Source: Metridium senile
Taxonomy: Eukaryota > Cnidaria > Anthozoa > Actiniaria > Metridiidae
Assembly (NCBI GenBank): GCA_949775045.1
Contig: OX459100.1
Location: forward strand, 12,282,447-12,346,446
DNA: 64,000 nt
Direction of reading: 5' to 3'
Below the pieces are notes generated by a model, which made no database searches, was not told the DNA's origin, and worked only from the letters and a program-made list of their open reading frames with translations. A program made the position numbers and the translations under genes. Of this stretch, positions 44,646 through 64,000 are shown piece after piece. How positions within the stretch are numbered: the first letter of the stretch is position 1; the number at the start of each line of letters is the position of its first letter.

Positions 44646-44871
44646 GTAACACGTTTTAACACTCTAAGATATGTTTGTAGTCACTGAGGGTGATCACACA
44701 CAGGTGCTTTCAGTGATTCTTTAACACCCAACCCCCCTTGTAGGTTAGTGTTAGTATGAGTCAGTCACTGAGGGTAGAAACAGGTCAGGGTTTGAACATT
44801 ACGTCAACTGTGCTGATATGTCTTTCACGTTCTCTCGCTGCAGATTCGTGAGTACAGCATGACTGTACATG

Positions 44872-45019
44872 TAGAGCGGTTTTCGTATGACTGTGAAACG
44901 GACGTGCAGTGCCTTCACTGCGTCACTGCCGTGGTTTGTATAAAAACGTTCGAATTTTCTGCCGTATCCGTGCCGTGCGGTGACCGTGACTTTTTCACAG
45001 TCATACGAAAACCGCTCTA
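44872..45019. mobile_element. MITE with TAGAGCGGTTTTCGTATGAC ends
   Basis: 27-bp inverted repeats (TAGAGCGGTTTTCGTATGAC, then TGTGAAA) around a CG-rich interior, in the gene B kinase intron. The open minus-strand frame across it is an artefact. Confidence 0.75.
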
Positions 45020-45174
45020 TTAGTATAAGCCAGTCACCGAGGGTGGTCATGGCCAGGGTTTACATTCTCCTAACGTAGATAAGTGACATGAATGTACATC
45101 TCGCCGCACACACACCATTAGTACCACACAGTACCAATGCAGTTTAATAATTAAAGAGTGTTGTGTATGATCGT

Positions 45175-45505
45175 CGCGGATTATCAAGCAATTAATGTAA
45201 TTGCAATTATAGAAGACTTCAAGGCAAATTTTTTAGGGTCTTTATAATTGCAAGTACATTAATTGCTTATAGTGCCAATCACAAAACCGTGGGCACCTAG
45301 AAATATTTAAGAAATCGTTTATTGTTCGTTGAACAACTCACAAACAACTCTAACTACAAAAAGTTTATCATACTACACATCAATCAAACTTCTTGCGGTG
45401 ATATAGTTGTTTCTGAGTTGTTCAACGAACAAAAAACGATTTCTAAAATATTTCTAGGTGCCCACGGTTTTGTGATTCGCACTATAATATTCCGCGTCAG
45501 TTCAA
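45175..45505. repeat. Two nested or adjacent hairpins
   Basis: GCAATTAATGTAATTGCAAT pairs with ATTGCAAGTACATTAATTGC, and CACAAAACCGTGGGCACCTA...GTTCGTTGAACAACTCA pairs with TGAGTTGTTCAACGAAC...TAGGTGCCCACGGTTTTGTG. Confidence 0.7.
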
Positions 45506-45598
45506 TCATACACAATTGAATAACCGCGGATCAGACCAACATATATATCTAAATTAAAGAGTGGTACGTAAGAACTGGATTTCTATAATTTGTTTTAG

Positions 45599-45793
45599 AT
45601 TGATGTTTTCAGCTATGGAGTGCTGCTGTTGGAAATTCACACAAGAGAGTTTCCTGACCCAAGCAGGCGAAATGGACAGATTACAATGGTGACCAATGAA
45701 TCTTTGAAGTCCCTTATTAGAAGGTGCTTGACTGAGGACCCTGACGAACGTCCCTCTATGGATGTAATAATAGCCTTCTTTGAAAATTCATAA
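45599..45793 (+). pseudogene. Gene B last kinase exon
   Basis: Paralogue of gene A exon 7, open to TAA at 45791-45793 (ERPSMDVIIAFFENS end). It is intact, but downstream of the lesions. Confidence 0.8.
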
Positions 45794-46085
45794 TTGGAAT
45801 TAGATTAACTCAATATATTAATAACACGTCACATAGGTAATATTACTCCGACGATGGGCTAAAGCTTGAAACGTCAGTCAAGTTAAACATTTTTGACGGT
45901 GTTACAAATTTCATTCTATTACATATCGTTTATATCAAACACCGACGCAGCCTATGCTAGTTAATTTACTCGCTAGTTTCTATTTCTATTTTTTATGGTG
46001 TTACAAATTTCATTATATTACTTATCGTTTATATCAAACACCGACACAGCTAGTTTACTATACTAGTTTACTCGCTAGTTTCCAT

Positions 46086-46580
46086 TTATATTAATAACAC
46101 AGTGATGTACAACGTGCTACGTATATTAATAACACAGTGATGTACAACGTGCTACGTATATTAATAACACAGTGATGTACAACGTGCTACGTATATTAAT
46201 AACACAGTGATGTACAACGTGCTACGTATATTAATAACACAGTGATGTACAACGTGCTACGTATATTAATAACACAGTGATGTACAACGTGCTACGTATA
46301 TTAATAACACAGTGATGTACAACGTGCTACGTATATTAATAACACAGTGATGTACAACGTGCTACGTATATTAATAACACAGTGATGTACAACGTGCTAC
46401 GTATATTAATAACACAGTGATGTATAACGTGCTACGTATATTAATAACACAGTGATGTACAACGTGCTACGTATATTAATAACACAGTGATGTACAACGT
46501 GCTACGTATATTAATAACACAGTGATGTACAACGTGCTACGTATATTAATAACACAATGATGTACAACGTGCTACGTACT
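46086..46580 (+). repeat. 35-bp satellite, array 3
   Basis: About 14 near-perfect 35-bp units downstream of gene B, paralogous to arrays 1 and 2 downstream of gene A but without the 1.2-kb insertion. Confidence 0.92.
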
Positions 46581-46688
46581 TTCTGACGTTTCGAATAATG
46601 GTACCATTCTTTGAAACTGTGAATAAGTTATTATTTTTATATTTTTACTTCAAGTCATTTTTCCTGATGTAGTCCACACTAGTTTAAC

Positions 46689-47130
46689 AGCTAGTTATAT
46701 TACATTTTTACTACATTTATTTTCTTATAAAAATCGTAGAAGCCCACACTAGGTAAACTGCTATAGTTATCTTTTTCTTTTTTTACTACATTTATTTTCT
46801 TATAAAAATCGTAGAAGCCCACACTAGGTAAACTGCTATAGTTATCTTTTTCTTTTTTTACTACATTTATTTTCTTATAAAAATCGTAGAAGCCCACACT
46901 AGGTAAACTGCTATAGTTATCTTTTTCTTTTTTTACTACATTTATTTTCTTATAAAAATCGTAGAAGCCCACACTAGGTAAACTGCTATAGTTATCTTTT
47001 TTTACTACATTTATTTTCTTATAAAAATCGTAGAAGCCCACACTAGGTAAACTGCTATAGTTATCTTACATTTTTACTACATTTATTTTCTTATAAAAAT
47101 CATAGAAACCCACACTAGGTAAACTGCTAT
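46689..47130 (+). repeat. 75-bp minisatellite upstream of gene C
   Basis: About six units, paralogous to 36786-37165. The whole block 46.6-48.74 kb follows 36.6-38.79 kb closely, including a poly-G tract and the small hairpin. Confidence 0.9.
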
Positions 47131-48158
47131 AGTTGTCGTACAGTTTTACTTCAACTGCTTCTTTAGAAACGCTGTCATACAAGCCCATACTTGTTTAACG
47201 TGTAGTCACACATATATTTTAACTCCAATTGTATTTTTAGAAAAATCGATTCAGCCCACACAAAGTTTATCTAGGGTGGGGGGGGGGGGGGGGGGGTATT
47301 TGGAAAATACAACAGGTGATTTTGTCGACTCCCCATACACTAATAAATGAAAGCCCCCTCACTGTAAATTTTTACTCCACTATAGTGTTTTAGAATACCT
47401 ACACAGTCCACGCTCTTTAACCACAAGGTATTGTACATCATTATTAGGATTGTTTTCCTAGAAACACCTTTATATAAACATTAGCTGCTAGTTTATATTC
47501 TACATTTGTACCCGAAACAAATAAACACTTTATTATAATATAGATATGCTCTTTGTATTGATTTGTGCAAGTCAGGGGGGCTTTTTAAATGAGGGGCAGT
47601 GACCCATCATGCAACCTCGTTCCCAGGTCTCTCTTCTTTCGCCAAAACCGAAGGGAGAGGGCCCTGGGAACGAGGTTGCCATCATGCTTTTCGAGTTATC
47701 TTATCTTGTCTGAAAACTGCAGTTGAAGGAAACTATTGATGATGATTATGATCGATGATAAATATTGATAACAATTATATATAATGATTTATATACTAAA
47801 AATAATAAAGATGATAATAAATAATGATAATAATACCTGTGATGAAAATAGTGATAGGAAAAAATAAAACTTAGAAAGATGATAATGATGACAATGATGA
47901 TAATAAGCGTTGATACAAAATTCCATAAAAAATATTTTGATTGAATAAGCAGTTGTTTTGACTGATTGAATAAATTAAAGACTTTTAAAAAAGACTTGAG
48001 AATTTTCTATTTATATTATTTATACCACTTGAGAATTGCGTGTGAGTACTACACCCCTCCCCTCCCCTCCCTACCTTCCAACCTTTGAGTCGAAGACGTA
48101 ATGGACTGGAAATAGAAAACGAAAGCACCAAAACGAGTCTGAGAGGGAAATTCCCAAT

Positions 48159-48212
48159 ATGGCGTCGCAAGAAGAGGAAGTGACAATTCAAAACACAATC
48201 TTTTCACAATGA
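48159..48212 (+). other. Upstream 17-codon ORF before CYLD
   Basis: Identical in sequence to 38205-38258, 67 bp before the CYLD ATG at 48279. Confidence 0.4.
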
Positions 48213-48278
48213 TACAGCACGGTTATATCCTTCTAAAAAACACAAACTAATGCCTTAACATTGAATCAAGCCATCAAC

Positions 48279-63706
<15,428 letters not shown>

Positions 63707-63738
63707 GTAAGAATCTCTGCCTTATTTTAATAGTATAC

Positions 63739-63791
63739 ATGATATTATTCTACCTGACCTGAAACTGGATATAAATCACATCCTAGAGAGT
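63739..63791 (+). pseudogene. Partial duplicate of CYLD exon 12
   Basis: Repeats the last part of exon 12 (DIILPDLKLD.NHILES) with a few, mostly silent, changes. It has no acceptor of its own and the donor is lost (GAGAGTATAA), so it is intronic debris. Confidence 0.8.
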
Positions 63792-64000
63792 ATAATATAC
63801 TCTATGTAAATATAATTACATCGAACTGAAGAATATAGATTTTGATAAAAATTTATTTCCAGTACTGTTCTAGAGAAACATGATTATAGCATTAAAATGT
63901 GGCGCTTATTCTAGGGTGGTGCTTATTCGAGTAAATAGGGTAATTTATCATATGACCCATATTTTACCCCGCGCGCACTCTTAAGAAAACCTTTGGAAAA

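Larger units (their letters stand above)
38325..45793 (+). pseudogene. Gene B: chimeric CYLD N-terminus and coiled-coil kinase, decayed
   Basis: Exons 38325-38789, 41509-41881 and 42440-42644 are paralogues of CYLD exons 1-3 of gene C. Exons 43432-44645 and 45599-45793 are paralogues of gene A's kinase exons 6-7. Exon 3 leaves one spare base (TCT T|GTAAG) and the kinase exon needs one, so the chimera was in frame at its origin. Now it has a 10-bp insertion in exon 2 (frameshift, TGA within a few codons), two extra bases in the A-run starting the kinase exon, and a TAG with a net 4-bp gain just before the last donor. DFG has become DCG and APE has become ASE. No CYLD protease exons follow. I read it as a dead by-product of a tandem duplication, though a shortened product from exon 1 alone cannot be excluded. 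Confidence 0.8.

Noticed and set aside
44799..45050. Minus-strand ORF TTLGDWLILIERFSYDCEK
   Set aside because: Lies across a MITE with TAGAGCGGTTTTC ends; no independent coding sign.
46086..46580. 35-bp repeats as a possible CRISPR array
   Set aside because: The 35-bp units are directly contiguous without spacers, so this is a tandem satellite.

Overview
This is a eukaryotic, AT-rich, intron-rich and very repeat-dense window. It holds multi-exon genes with GT-AG introns, an intact PIF/Harbinger transposon, a decayed BEL/Pao retrotransposon, Penelope-like and LINE fragments, a tRNA-derived SINE, many MITEs and hairpins, and long satellite arrays. I see no rRNA genes, CRISPR array or free-standing tRNA gene. 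The protein kinase parts (HRDISSANVLLW, SDYGTANF) look like the expanded TKL-type kinases I associate with demosponges. Several MITE and hairpin types resemble ones seen in cnidarians. I infer a non-bilaterian marine animal, with a sponge favoured but not proven.

Layout. 1-10.9 kb is transposon debris with no convincing host gene: an hAT-like MITE, a KIAA1958/Crypton-like exon, a Penelope GIY-YIG end, a TTAA-bounded interval, and one membrane-protein exon with two stops. 11.0-32.8 kb is gene A, seven exons whose splice phases all agree. It encodes a CYLD-type CAP-Gly domain, a short basic/acidic linker, a 30 x 14-residue coiled coil and a TKL kinase. Its 12.4-kb third intron contains the Harbinger element and the BEL/Pao remnant. 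32.8-38.2 kb is satellite and hairpin DNA. 38.3-45.8 kb is gene B, a broken chimera of the first three CYLD exons joined to a second copy of the coiled-coil kinase. 48.3-63.7 kb and beyond is gene C, a frame-consistent CYLD deubiquitinase gene: three CAP-Gly domains, then the USP domain with its catalytic Cys box. It runs off the right edge before the B-box and His box.

Main result. The A-B-C order is what a single head-to-tail duplication would give if its breakpoints lay in the intron before A's kinase exon and in the CYLD intron after exon 3. Such an event leaves A and CYLD whole and creates between them a CYLD-N/kinase chimera. The chimera junction is phase 1 on both sides, so it was in frame at birth. 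Gene A already has the same architecture, a CYLD-type CAP-Gly spliced at phase 1 into the kinase exon, so this fusion has arisen or been kept at least twice here. Gene B now carries a 10-bp insertion, an A-tract frameshift, a stop in the kinase and lost kinase motifs. Two transposon insertions in gene A have exact empty sites in gene B, so they are younger than the duplication.

Function (inference). In other animals CYLD removes K63- and M1-linked ubiquitin and restrains NF-kB and RIPK signalling, and its CAP-Gly domains bind microtubules and NEMO. A kinase carrying a CYLD-type CAP-Gly next to CYLD itself suggests a scaffolded kinase/deubiquitinase pair. The sequence shows only the domains and the locus structure, not activity.
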